Shown: positions 24,332 to 32,738 of the stretch, piece after piece
How the letters are laid out: every line of letters starts with the position of its first letter
Position numbering within the stretch: position 1 is the stretch's first letter
The notes under the pieces: model-generated
Database searches by the model: none
Told to the model about the DNA's origin: nothing
The model's input: the letters and a program-made list of their open reading frames with translations, nothing else
Made by a program: the position numbers and the translations under genes
NCBI GenBank assembly: GCA_038135065.1
Contig: JAYPWI010000019.1
Coordinates: 1 to 64,000, forward strand
Source of the DNA: JAYPWI01 sp038135065
GTDB lineage: Bacteria; Actinomycetota; Acidimicrobiia; Acidimicrobiales; Poriferisodalaceae
Direction of reading: 5' to 3'
Length of the DNA: 64,000 nucleotides

Positions 24332-24627
24332 GCTGGATGGTGCTCTTGCTGATCGCGGCGGGCGCCTATGGCGCGAAGGCGGCTGGAGCCCTGGCAGGCA
24401 CCCGGGTACATGGTCAGGGGCGTCTGCAGCAACTCCTGATGTTGTTGCCGCCAGCCCTGTTGACGGCCCTCATTGTGGTGTGGACCCTCGACGGGGGCTC
24501 ACGGTTGGTGCTCGATGCGCGGGCCGGTGGTGTTGTAGTCGGCGGGTTGGCCGCCTGGTTCCGCGCCCCGTTCCTGGTCGTCGCGGCGGTGGCGGCAGCC
24601 ACAACAGCCCTGCTACGCCTGCTCTGA
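24328..24627 (+). CDS. azlD: AzlD-family branched-chain amino acid transport subunit
   Basis: A 99-residue hydrophobic protein with three to four membrane segments (WMVLLLIAAGAYGAKAAGALAG, LLMLLPPALLTALIVVWTL, FLVVAAVAAATTALLRLL). The LLPPALLTALIV segment is characteristic of AzlD. Its GTG overlaps the azlC stop by 4 bp. It ends 33 bp from the convergent fabF. Confidence 0.85.
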   Translation: MSWMVLLLIAAGAYGAKAAGALAGTRVHGQGRLQQLLMLLPPALLTALIVVWTLDGGSRLVLDARAGGVVVGGLAAWFRAPFLVVAAVAAATTALLRLL

Positions 24628-24660
24628 GCCGCCGGTCTGGCCGTGCTCGGAGGATGTCGT

Positions 24661-25839
24661 TCAGACGGGCGGCCCGATGACCAGGCAACCGTTGTGGCCC
24701 CCGAAGCCGAACGAGTTCGACAGCGATGGTCCTGGTTCCCAATCGGCGGCCTCCCCGTGCACGAGATTGATCTCAGGTAGCTCGGGGTCAGGGTTGGTGA
24801 ATCCGGCGGTGGGTGGGATCTTCCGGTGGGCCATCGCCAACAGCACCGCGGTGGCCTCCAACGCACCGGCCGCGCCGAGTCCGTGCCCTGTGATTCCCTT
24901 GGTCGAGGTCACGAGGGGCCCGGGCGACCCGAACAACTTGTCGATGGCGATCGCTTCTGCAGCGTCGTTCAGGGGTGTCGACGTTCCGTGGGCATTGATG
25001 TGGGCGATGTCTGCCGCGGTGATGCCTGCGTCCTCGATAGCTAGTTGCATGCAGCGGATAGCGCCCTGCCCACCCGGCGACGGTGCGGTGATGTGGTGGG
25101 CATCTGCGTTCGAGGCTGATCCCATGATCTCGCCGTAGATGTGGGCTCCCCGTGCGGTAGCGGAATCCCACTCCTCCAAAACCAGGGTGGCCGCCGCCTC
25201 GGCCATCATGAAGCCGTCACGGTCGCGATCAAAGGGCATCGAACGACCAGTGCTCGACAGGGCTGTCATGTTCGCGAAGCCGGCAACCCCGACTGGAGTC
25301 ATGGCAGCTTCGCAGCCTCCGGTTACCACCACATCGCAGCGACCTGACTGAATGAGCCGAGCCGCGTTGCCGATGCTGTGGGTGCTGGCAGCGCATGCAG
25401 TCGTGATCGTTTCGTTCGGGCCCTGCAGGCCGAAGGTCATGGAGATCGCGGCTCCTGCCGCATTGGGCATGAGCATGGGGATCATGAAGGGGCTCACCCG
25501 CCGGGCGCCCTTTTCCATCCAGACCTTGACCTGTTCCTCGAACGTGGCCAGACCGCCTACTCCCGTCGCGTAGATGACGCCGTGACGGGCGGGGTCGCCG
25601 GTCAATTCACCCGCATCGGCCATGGCCATGACAGCTGTGGCCATCGCGAACTGCTGGCTACGGTCGGCGCGGCGGGCCTCTTTGGGGTTTGGGTACCACT
25701 CGGTGGGGTCGAACTCGGGTATCCGGCGCTCCCCCTCCGGAGGTGCGCCGTTGAGGCCGCGCCAGTAGTCCTCGATGCCCGTGCCGGCGGTCGAGAGCAC
25801 CCCGAGTCCGACGACGGCGACCCGTCGTCGGGGGCTCAC
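24661..25839 (-). CDS. fabF: 3-oxoacyl-ACP synthase II
   Basis: Elongating condensing enzyme (KAS II), 392 residues. The Cys-His-His triad is Cys149 in TACAASTHSIGNA, His284 in INAHGTSTPLND and His319 in STKGITGHGLGAAGA, with Lys314 also conserved. The GTG start at 25839 overlaps the acpP stop by 4 bp. It is the last gene of the minus-strand fab operon. Confidence 0.96.
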   Translation of the reverse strand: MSPRRRVAVVGLGVLSTAGTGIEDYWRGLNGAPPEGERRIPEFDPTEWYPNPKEARRADRSQQFAMATAVMAMADAGELTGDPARHGVIYATGVGGLATFEEQVKVWMEKGARRVSPFMIPMLMPNAAGAAISMTFGLQGPNETITTACAASTHSIGNAARLIQSGRCDVVVTGGCEAAMTPVGVAGFANMTALSSTGRSMPFDRDRDGFMMAEAAATLVLEEWDSATARGAHIYGEIMGSASNADAHHITAPSPGGQGAIRCMQLAIEDAGITAADIAHINAHGTSTPLNDAAEAIAIDKLFGSPGPLVTSTKGITGHGLGAAGALEATAVLLAMAHRKIPPTAGFTNPDPELPEINLVHGEAADWEPGPSLSNSFGFGGHNGCLVIGPPV

Positions 25840-26069
25840 AGTTTCGACTCGACCAGGGCGACCGCGTCAGCCACCTTGGCGACGCCTTCGAGTTCTTCCT
25901 CTTCGACGCTGATGTCGAACTCCTCTTCGAGCGCCATCACCAACTCGACCAAGTCGAGGCTGTCGGCTTCGAGGTCATCGGCGAAGCTGGCCTCCATCGT
26001 CACCTGTGACGCGTCGACCGAGAGAACCTCGACGGCGCACTTCGTGAAACGGCTCAGGGTGTCGGACAT
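25836..26069 (-). CDS. acpP: acyl carrier protein
   Basis: A 77-residue acidic four-helix carrier. Ser37 in LEADSLDLVELVMALEEEFD is the phosphopantetheine site. It carries growing acyl chains for the Fab enzymes around it. ATG 26069 is preceded by GGAAG about 8 bases upstream. It lies 50 bp after fabG and overlaps fabF by 4 bp. Confidence 0.97.
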   Translation of the reverse strand: MSDTLSRFTKCAVEVLSVDASQVTMEASFADDLEADSLDLVELVMALEEEFDISVEEEELEGVAKVADAVALVESKL

Positions 26070-26119
26070 GTTGGGGGTCTTCCTTCAGGTTGTGCTGATG
26101 CGAGTTTACGCAGATGTGG

Positions 26120-26842
26120 TCAATGGCCCATGCCGAGGCCACCGTCGACGGGAATGACCGCTCCAGTGATGTACGCCGCGTCGTCCGAGGCCAGAAATGT
26201 GATGGTCGCTGCGATCTCGTGGGGCAGGGCCACCCGCCCCAACGGAACTGCGTCGGAAACACCCGCTCGCTGCTGCTCGGTGAGCTCGTTGAACATGTCG
26301 GTCTCCACCGGGCCGGGAGCTACCACGTTGGCGGTGATGGAGCGGGATCCCAACTCTCGGGCCAGCGATCGGGCCATGCCGACCAGCCCAGCCTTGCTGG
26401 CCGCATAGTTCACCTGGCCTGCGCTGCCCAGGAGCCCGACGACCGACGACACGAAGATGAGGCGGCCCCACCGAGCACGGAGCATCGGCCGAGCTGCCCG
26501 CTTGGCCATACGAAAGGCCCCGGTGAGATTTATGTCGATCACGTCAGCGAAGTCGTCGTCGTCCATCCGGAGGACGAGCTGGTCGTTGGTGACACCGGCG
26601 TTGGCTACCAACACCTCGACCGGCCCGAGTTGGCTGTTGACCTGCTCGAACGCAGCATCCACCTGCTCTGCGTCGGATTGGTCGCAGGCGACGGCCAGCA
26701 GTCGGTCGTCGGGACAGTCACCGCTGCGTGACGTGACCGCCACCCTGTGCCCGAGATCGGCGAACCGTTGGGCGGTTGCCAAGCCGATACCACGGCTCCC
26801 GCCGGTGACCAGCACGGTGCGCGGTTCGCCCGCTGCTGTCAT
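26120..26842 (-). CDS. fabG: 3-oxoacyl-ACP reductase
   Basis: NADPH-dependent SDR of fatty-acid elongation, 240 residues from ATG 26842. Cofactor loop TGGSRGIG at 13-20, NAG at 81-83, catalytic Ser132/133, Tyr146 and Lys150 in VNYAASKAG, and GPVETDM after the active site. The frame is open through fabH upstream, but the 4-bp overlap ATGA with the fabH stop fixes the start. Confidence 0.95.
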   Translation of the reverse strand: MTAAGEPRTVLVTGGSRGIGLATAQRFADLGHRVAVTSRSGDCPDDRLLAVACDQSDAEQVDAAFEQVNSQLGPVEVLVANAGVTNDQLVLRMDDDDFADVIDINLTGAFRMAKRAARPMLRARWGRLIFVSSVVGLLGSAGQVNYAASKAGLVGMARSLARELGSRSITANVVAPGPVETDMFNELTEQQRAGVSDAVPLGRVALPHEIAATITFLASDDAAYITGAVIPVDGGLGMGH

Positions 26843-27777
26843 GCCGCACCCCAGTCGAGCACCATCGATGCGGAACTCATGCCGGCGCCGAATCCGACGA
26901 GGAGGACCTTGTCGCCATCGTTGATCCGACCCTGCTGCAGGGCGTCGTCGAGGGCCAGCGGGATGGAAGCCGAACTGGTGTTGCCGGTGCGGTGGATCAC
27001 CATCGCGGTTTTCTCGTAGGGAATGCCGAGCCGCTTGCACGAGGCCTCGACGATACGGACGTTGGCCTGGTGCGGGATGACGACGTCGACATCGTCGGTC
27101 CCGAGACCGGCCATGGCGAGGGAATGACGGGCCGAGGCCTCCATGACGAGCACAGCCTGACGAAACACGGCCTTGCCGTTCATGATGAGCTTGCCGTCGA
27201 AATCGCAATACAGCGCATCCTCGAGCTTGCCGTCGCTGGAGACGTGCCACCCGAGGAGCTCGCCGGTCCCCGGTGTGCGTTCGACCACGGCGGCGCCTGC
27301 CCCGTCGGCGAAAAGGATGCAGGTGCCACGATCGGTCCAGTCGGTGATCCTCGACAGTGTCTCGGCCCCGATGACGAGCACACGCTCGTGGCCGAGCCCG
27401 ATGTAGCCATGGGCAGCAATCAAGCCATACATGAAGCCTGAACAGGCTGCGTTCACGTCCATCGCCCCGCACTCGATCCCCAGCATCTCCTGGACCGTGG
27501 ACGCAGTGGCCGGCACCCGCCGGTCGGGGGTGGTGGTTGCCAGAATCAACATGTCGATGCTGGCCGGGTCGATGCCCGATCGTTCGATGGCCTGGCGACC
27601 AGCATCAGCGGCCAAGCCGGCGGTGGTTCCCCCGACGTGGCGTTGATGGATCCCGGTGCGGTCGATGATCCAATCGTTTGCAGTGTCCACCGTCTTGGCG
27701 AGGTCGTCGTTGGTCACGATCCGGTCGGGTAGCGCTGTGCCCACTCCGCGAATCCGAGCTCCGGAGAACGAATGCAT
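26839..27777 (-). CDS. fabH: 3-oxoacyl-ACP synthase III
   Basis: Initiates fatty-acid synthesis by condensing an acyl-CoA with malonyl-ACP. 312 residues from ATG 27777. The triad is Cys112 in NAACSGFMYGL, His236 in IPHQANVRI and Asn266 in RTGNTSSASIP. I chose ATG 27777 because GGAGGAGG lies just upstream; ATG codons at 27795 and 27810 are in frame but lack a ribosome-binding site. It is second in the operon, 14 bp after fabD. Confidence 0.96.
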   Translation of the reverse strand: MHSFSGARIRGVGTALPDRIVTNDDLAKTVDTANDWIIDRTGIHQRHVGGTTAGLAADAGRQAIERSGIDPASIDMLILATTTPDRRVPATASTVQEMLGIECGAMDVNAACSGFMYGLIAAHGYIGLGHERVLVIGAETLSRITDWTDRGTCILFADGAGAAVVERTPGTGELLGWHVSSDGKLEDALYCDFDGKLIMNGKAVFRQAVLVMEASARHSLAMAGLGTDDVDVVIPHQANVRIVEASCKRLGIPYEKTAMVIHRTGNTSSASIPLALDDALQQGRINDGDKVLLVGFGAGMSSASMVLDWGAA

Positions 27778-27791
27778 CCTGCCTCCTCCCG

Positions 27792-28967
27792 TCATGACGT
27801 TCGCAGCCATACCACGGGCTGGCGGGAGGTGACTCGTTCGCCCTCGACCGCCATGATTCCCATGACCCGCCCAGCGAAGGGGGAGCGGACCTCCTCGCCG
27901 TTCACGGTGCCGACTACATCGCCGACTTCGAGTGCCGAATCTTCGACCAGATTTCCGGCTGGGGTGAATAATCCGGCGCAGGGGCTCACCACCAGGCGCT
28001 CGGTCACGTAGAGGTTTTCACCGTCGGCAGAGACCGGGCTGCCGTCGCTTGCCTCGGCCACCGATGACAGAAGGCTGTCCAAGTCGCCCGGTGTCGCAAC
28101 ACTGACCGTGCGCGAACCCTTGATAGTCCGTTTGGCCATGCCGGTCAGCACCGTGCCTGGGCCCAGCTCGACGAACGTGGTGACGCCAGCTTCGTCCAGG
28201 GTGTACAGGCTTCGTCGCCACTGCACCGGGCTGCACAGCTGGCTGGCCAGAAGTTGATGCCATTCGTTCTCGTCGTTGCGGGCAACGGCATCGACGTTGG
28301 CCACGATGGGCACACCGGGGGCCCGAATGTCCACGTCCGAGAGCGCCTTGCGCAGACGTTCGCGGGCAGGCGCCATGAATGGTGTGTGGAAGGCGCCGCC
28401 TACGGGCAAGGCCATGGCTCGCTTGGCCCCGAGTTGTTTCGCCTCGGCGCCCGCTGCTTCGACGGCGTCGGGGGCGCCCGCGATCACCACCTGGCCTGGG
28501 GCGTTGAAATTGGCGACCCACACGTCGCCATCGATCCGGGCACATGCCGTGCCGACCAAGTCATCGTCCAGCCCGAGTACGGCGGCCATGGTCCCGGAGC
28601 GTTCTTCCGCTGCCACCTGCATCGCCTCGCCTCGTTCGGCGACCAGGCGAACCGCGTCGTCGAAGGCGAGGGCGCCGGCAGCACACAGGGCGCTGTACTC
28701 CCCGAGGCTGTGGCCGGCGGCGAAGTTGGGCACCACGCCGGTCCGCTCGACTGCGTCGAGGACCACCATCGACAGGACGAAGGTCGACAATTGACTATTG
28801 CGGGTGTGCTTCAGCTCGTCGGCGTCGGCGTTCAGGAGCAGATCGGCAACGCTCCGGCCGACTGCCTCGGAGGCTTCGTCGACCAGTTCCCACGAGGCAT
28901 GGTGCTGCCAGGAGGAACCCATCGCCGGTTGTTGTGACCCCTGGCCGGGGAAAGTGAACGCAAGCAC
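27792..28967 (-). CDS. fabD: malonyl-CoA:ACP transacylase with C-terminal biotinyl/lipoyl-like domain
   Basis: Residues 1-305 are FabD: FTFPGQGSQ at 5-12, nucleophile Ser87 in GHSLGEYSALCA, His194 in GAFHTPFM, and VELGPGTVLTGM. It loads malonyl groups onto ACP. Residues 318-391 form an added domain (VVSPCAGLFTPAGNL, LEVGDVVGTVNGEE, VRSPFAGRVMGIMAVEG, ERVTSRQPVVWL) with the layout of a biotinyl/lipoyl barrel-sandwich but no modifiable Lys at the hairpin. Typical FabD ends near 310 residues. The GTG 28967 start has GGAGG 5 bases upstream; the frame is open upstream through the tRNA region. First gene of the fab operon. Confidence 0.9.
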   Translation of the reverse strand: MLAFTFPGQGSQQPAMGSSWQHHASWELVDEASEAVGRSVADLLLNADADELKHTRNSQLSTFVLSMVVLDAVERTGVVPNFAAGHSLGEYSALCAAGALAFDDAVRLVAERGEAMQVAAEERSGTMAAVLGLDDDLVGTACARIDGDVWVANFNAPGQVVIAGAPDAVEAAGAEAKQLGAKRAMALPVGGAFHTPFMAPARERLRKALSDVDIRAPGVPIVANVDAVARNDENEWHQLLASQLCSPVQWRRSLYTLDEAGVTTFVELGPGTVLTGMAKRTIKGSRTVSVATPGDLDSLLSSVAEASDGSPVSADGENLYVTERLVVSPCAGLFTPAGNLVEDSALEVGDVVGTVNGEEVRSPFAGRVMGIMAVEGERVTSRQPVVWLRTS

Positions 28968-29036
28968 TCGGCCTCCAGCGTCAGACCCGGCTGGTCGGGG
29001 ACCCCCGGGGCGATTCCGAGAGTTTCGACCTGCTGA

Positions 29037-29048
29037 GCAACGTGTTGC
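29037..29048. promoter_or_regulatory. inverted repeat upstream of fabD
   Basis: Arms GCAAC and GTTGC separated by GT, about 70 bases before the fabD start and within the only AT-richer patch of the divergent fabD/tRNA-Leu intergenic region. It could be an operator for fatty-acid control, but a chance repeat of this length is easily possible. Confidence 0.25.
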
Positions 29049-29132
29049 AAAAATGTGACGTCCCTCCACCGTACGCCGTTCGGTGGTGCATCTGCGGCAA
29101 TCGCTCGCTCGGCCGCTAATCTGACGGCGGCG

Positions 29133-29218
29133 GCCCGGGTGGTGGAACGGCAGACACGGGGGACTCAAAATCCTCTGCTCGCAAGAGCGTGCGGGTTCAA
29201 ATCCCGCCCCGGGCACCA
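29133..29218 (+). tRNA. tRNA-Leu (anticodon CAA), CCA encoded
   Basis: A complete class-II tRNA. Acceptor arms GCCCGGG (29133-29139) and CCCGGGC (29208-29214) pair fully, A29215 is the discriminator, and CCA follows. The anticodon loop is CTCAAAA with anticodon CAA, closed by GGGGA and TCCTC. A long variable arm, GCTC-GCAA-GAGC, is typical of leucine tRNA. The T arm is GCGGG-TTCAAAT-CCCGC. A TAATCT about 10 bases upstream could be the -10 element. Confidence 0.97.
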
Positions 29219-29304
29219 CGATCGAGCGACCGAGCTCGCGTTCGTGCGTTTGAGCGTTTGAGCGACGCCTCTTGCGAGTTCGTCGTTGACCCGCTCAGAT
29301 TCGG

Positions 29305-30855
29305 GTGGCACACGCCGATGGAACCGGCAATGCTCGCAGAGGTGCAAGGTCGTACACGTTGACGGAGACTGGGAGCCCTGAGGGGCACACTGAGAACTCC
29401 GCAACTGGACGGGCCGCAGCTGCCGGCGTCCGCTGGATGATGGGCTCGCAGCTTTTTGCGCAGTTCGTGGCGACCGGCATGAACATCGCCCTGGCCTGGG
29501 TGTTGACCCGCGGCGACATCGGCCTCATGGCGGTAGCAACGGTCGTGACCGCGCTGGTCGACGAGCTGACGAACCTGGGTACTGGGCAAGCGGTCATCCA
29601 ACGGCAAGAGCTCAATCGTCGAACGATCGACGCTGTGTTTTCGCTCAACCTCCTGATCGGTTGCAGTCTTGCCGGCGCGATTTTCGTCTTTTCGGACCAG
29701 CTAGCAGTCCTGGCAGGCGGTAGCAGCGCTGCCGCTGCGTCTTCCCTGCTCGAGATCTTGGCGTTCAGCGTTGCTGTGAAATCGCTGGCCATCGTGCACC
29801 TGGCACTCCTTCGAAGGAATCTGAGATTCGCAGCGCTGGGCATCATCAGAATCGTCGGTTCGCTTACTCATCTGGCGGTGACGCTCTCCTGCGCCCTCGC
29901 CGGTTTCGGAGCGGCCTCGATGGCCTACGGTTCTCTCACCGGCAGTCTGATCGCATTCTGTGGGGCGACCCTGGTGTCGCGTCAGCCTGTTCGGTTGCGC
30001 TTGAGGCGCGGCGAGTTGGCCCCGATCTTCGGCTTCAGCGCCAACCTCACCCTCTCCAATCTGTTCGGTTTCTTCACCCGAAACATCGACAGGTCTCTGG
30101 TGGCGCGCATGCTGGGGCTGCAGGCGGCCGGGGTCTACCAGGTCGGGGTTCGCACACTCCGCACGCCGATCGTCACCCTGACGTCGACGGTCAACGGCGT
30201 GCTGATGCCCATCCTGGCTCGGCTTCAGCACGACCCCGAAGAGCAGGGTCGGCGGTTCCTTCAGGCGACGGCTGGGATGGCCTTGCTCGTCTTTCCGGCG
30301 ATGACGGGCCTAGCGATCGTCGCAGATCACCTCGTGGCGGTCATTCTCTCGGCGGAGTGGGCCGACGCAGGGAGCGTCATTGCGTGGATGGCGCTGGTGG
30401 GGATGCTCAGGACCGTCGCCGGACTCATGGGGCCGATGGTGACCGCCAATGGTCGGACTGGCGTGCAACTCGGGCTCAACGTGTTGATCGGCTCGGCTCT
30501 CATCGCCAGCTATTTCGTGACGACTCGTATCTCTCTGGACGCAGTGGTGATCGGAATCCTCGTGGTCCACGTGCTCGTGGTCCCGATACAGCTCAGCATC
30601 GTGTTACGGATGAGCGGGATCGGCTGGGCTGACTACGTGCGGGCGCTGGCTCCGGCGCTGGGTGTGGCGGTCGTGACGAGCCTGATGGCTGGCGGCACCG
30701 AATGGGTGCTGCAGGACGCTGCGTCGGACCTCGTCACCCTTGTGGCGAGCGTGCTCGCCGGGGCGGGGGTAGGCCTCGTCGTGGTCCTCGTTTTCAAGCC
30801 CAGCGGATTCCGCGAACTTGCCGTCATCGCAGGGCGGCGGATCGGTCGCTCCTAG
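29305..30855 (+). CDS. polysaccharide flippase-like membrane protein (MOP superfamily)
   Basis: 516 residues with about 12-14 hydrophobic helices and the Wzx/polysaccharide-transport pattern: GVRWMMGSQLFAQFVATGMN, AWVLTRGDIGLMAVATVV, TRNIDRSLVARMLGLQAAGVYQVG, and LARLQHDPEEQGRRFLQATAGM. Such proteins flip lipid-linked sugars across the cytoplasmic membrane. No glycosyltransferases are adjacent, so the substrate is open. The start is unsure: GTG 29305 gives an N-terminus that looks non-coding, while TTG 29359 would start at MTETGSPEGH. Confidence 0.8.
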   Translation: MAHADGTGNARRGARSYTLTETGSPEGHTENSATGRAAAAGVRWMMGSQLFAQFVATGMNIALAWVLTRGDIGLMAVATVVTALVDELTNLGTGQAVIQRQELNRRTIDAVFSLNLLIGCSLAGAIFVFSDQLAVLAGGSSAAAASSLLEILAFSVAVKSLAIVHLALLRRNLRFAALGIIRIVGSLTHLAVTLSCALAGFGAASMAYGSLTGSLIAFCGATLVSRQPVRLRLRRGELAPIFGFSANLTLSNLFGFFTRNIDRSLVARMLGLQAAGVYQVGVRTLRTPIVTLTSTVNGVLMPILARLQHDPEEQGRRFLQATAGMALLVFPAMTGLAIVADHLVAVILSAEWADAGSVIAWMALVGMLRTVAGLMGPMVTANGRTGVQLGLNVLIGSALIASYFVTTRISLDAVVIGILVVHVLVVPIQLSIVLRMSGIGWADYVRALAPALGVAVVTSLMAGGTEWVLQDAASDLVTLVASVLAGAGVGLVVVLVFKPSGFRELAVIAGRRIGRS

Positions 30856-30865
30856 TCTGCAGTCC

Positions 30866-31771
30866 GTGACGGAACTCGATGGCGCACCGCAGGACCCCTA
30901 CCGCAGCTACTCCGACAACGAACTCGCCCAGCTCGAGCATGGGTTTCGCCCGGACCTGTTTGCCGGCCAGGTAGTGCTCGTCACCGGGGGAGCGGGCGGT
31001 ATCGGTCGCTCGATCTGTGTATTGCTCGGTCGCCTGGGCGCAACTGTGGTGACCTGCGGCCGCAGCGCCGACAAGCTGGCGGAGGTCACGGCGATGTTGG
31101 GTCGTCACGGGATCGATTGCTGGTCGGAGAGCCTGACGATCCGCGATCCCGAGCGCGTTGCGGCCTTCGTGGAGCGCATCTTCGAGCGGAATGGTGGCCT
31201 CGATCTCGTGGTCAACAACGCGGGCGGGCAGTTCCCTGCTCCCGCAGTCGACATCACGCCGAAGGGCTGGGCCGCCGTCGTCGAAACCAACCTCTACGGC
31301 ACGTGGTACACGATGCAAGCGGCGGCCCGGGCCTGGATCGCTCGAAACCTGCCGGGCAGCATCGTCAACATCGGCACCATCACAGGGCGGGCCAGTGTCG
31401 GCATTGCGCACACCGCAGCGGCCCGCGCGGGCGCCCAGGCTCTCGCTGCGTCACTGAGCGTGGAATGGGCGCCGCACCGGATCCGGGTCAATACCGTCGC
31501 AGTCGGGGTGGTGCGAAGTCCGGGGCTCGTCAACTATCCACCCGAGGCTCGGCCTTCCTTCGATCACAATCCGCAGCGTCGACTCGGTGACGTGCACGAT
31601 GTCGCCCAAGCGGTGGCCTACCTGGGCTCGCCGACCCTCTCGGGTTTCGTGACCGGGGACGTGATGCACGTCGCAGGTGGCGAGCAGATCTGGGGCGAGT
31701 ACTGGGCGTTGGGTAAGCCGCAGTGGTTCCGGGTGGACGAGGGCGCATCGCAATCGGATCAGGAGTCTTGA
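30866..31771 (+). CDS. atypical SDR oxidoreductase lacking YxxxK (enoyl-CoA-reductase-like)
   Basis: 301 residues from GTG 30866. The cofactor site VLVTGGAGGIGRSI and the structural NNAG are intact. The canonical Tyr-x-x-x-Lys is replaced: aligned on RAGAQALAASLSVEWA the Tyr position is Thr and the Lys is Arg (HTAAARAG), and the catalytic Ser segment reads NIGTITG. Peroxisomal-type trans-2-enoyl-CoA and 2,4-dienoyl-CoA reductases, and a group of actinobacterial SDRs with AHxGAARAG, show the same loss, so an acyl-CoA substrate is plausible. It is 10 bp after the flippase gene. Confidence 0.75.
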   Translation: MTELDGAPQDPYRSYSDNELAQLEHGFRPDLFAGQVVLVTGGAGGIGRSICVLLGRLGATVVTCGRSADKLAEVTAMLGRHGIDCWSESLTIRDPERVAAFVERIFERNGGLDLVVNNAGGQFPAPAVDITPKGWAAVVETNLYGTWYTMQAAARAWIARNLPGSIVNIGTITGRASVGIAHTAAARAGAQALAASLSVEWAPHRIRVNTVAVGVVRSPGLVNYPPEARPSFDHNPQRRLGDVHDVAQAVAYLGSPTLSGFVTGDVMHVAGGEQIWGEYWALGKPQWFRVDEGASQSDQES

Positions 31772-31778
31772 CACCGGC

Positions 31779-32270
31779 CTAGCGACGATCGGCGTAGCGC
31801 TCCTCGAACCCACTGACCGCGTCGAGGTCGAGAGAGCGACAGCGCTGTTTGGTCAGATGAGCTGTCATGACAACGGGCACCTCGAGTTCAGGATTGGGGG
31901 CCAGCCGGGCACCGTTGGGAAGGTTCGTACCCACCTCGAGGACCACCTCGTGGGGCACTCGGCTCGGATCGAACTGAACGAGGACGTAGCCGCCTTCCAG
32001 GACACCGGTCTGCTCGGGTCCGGTCAGCGGCCTGTCGAGAACGGCGGGAGGGTCCCAGACCACATGGGGACCCGACGTGGGCGGATCACTCAGGTACTCC
32101 ACGTCCGCCCCGGCCAGGACATGAAGAGAGGCGTCCGCAGCGAGGGGCTCACTGAAGGCGGGGTCGCACACGCCTATCGGGTCGTCGCTGCCACATGCGA
32201 CCCCTAGCGCGCTGGCGATGAGCAGGCTCGCCAGCACGAAGCCGCGGAAAGAGGTCGAGTAGCGTGCCAC
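31779..32270 (-). CDS. DUF3105-like lipoprotein
   Basis: 163 residues from GTG 32270. FVLASLLIASALGVACGS is a lipoprotein signal with Cys in LGVAC. The mature part contains YLSDPPTSGPHVVWDPP and GVLEGGYVLVQFDP, matching the PPTSGPH and glycine/strand motifs of DUF3105, an uncharacterised group often found in actinobacteria and chloroflexi. Function unknown. It is convergent with the SDR gene (7 bp) and divergent from the coiled-coil gene, with start codons only 3 bp apart, so their promoters must overlap the opposite genes. Confidence 0.65.
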   Translation of the reverse strand: MARYSTSFRGFVLASLLIASALGVACGSDDPIGVCDPAFSEPLAADASLHVLAGADVEYLSDPPTSGPHVVWDPPAVLDRPLTGPEQTGVLEGGYVLVQFDPSRVPHEVVLEVGTNLPNGARLAPNPELEVPVVMTAHLTKQRCRSLDLDAVSGFEERYADRR

Positions 32271-32273
32271 GAC

Positions 32274-32579
32274 GTGGGTGCCCGATCGGTAGAACGGCAA
32301 CTCAGGCGAGTTGCCCGCAGGCTTGCGAAGGTACGCGAAGAACTCGAGGTCGCCGAACTTCACCGAGCTCACTTGGGCGACGATGCCGATGACGCTGCCG
32401 CCCGGGCGCTCGGCGGCGAGGCCCAGTTGGCGGCCCGGGACCACCGGGCAGCCGAGCGCCACGAAGATGTGGCAAGGGCATATCACCTGCGACTCCAGAC
32501 AGAAATGAGGCAGCTGGAAGAGGCGCAGGACCGGCTCCTCGACGAGTTGACGTCCATCCGCCGGTCGAGTCCTCGGTAG
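32274..32579 (+). CDS. small coiled-coil protein
   Basis: 101 residues, almost entirely charged and helical (VERQLRRVARRLAKVREELEVAE, then LRLQTEMRQLEEAQDRLLDEL), interrupted by an Asp/Ala-rich segment. The heptad spacing predicts a coiled coil. No family is recognised. Start GTG 32274, back-to-back with the DUF3105-like lipoprotein gene. Confidence 0.6.
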   Translation: MGARSVERQLRRVARRLAKVREELEVAELHRAHLGDDADDAAARALGGEAQLAARDHRAAERHEDVARAYHLRLQTEMRQLEEAQDRLLDELTSIRRSSPR

Positions 32580-32738
32580 TGCGCTGCCCTCCGGGCGCTA
32601 GAGTGGGGACCCGATTCGCCGCTGGCCGGAGCGGGGTGAGCGATATGGAAACCCAATCCGAACGGCCGATCGACCTCAAGACGTAGCACCGAATCGGGCT
32701 GCGTCGCCCGCCCACCACCGGACAGCAGAGGATTTCGG

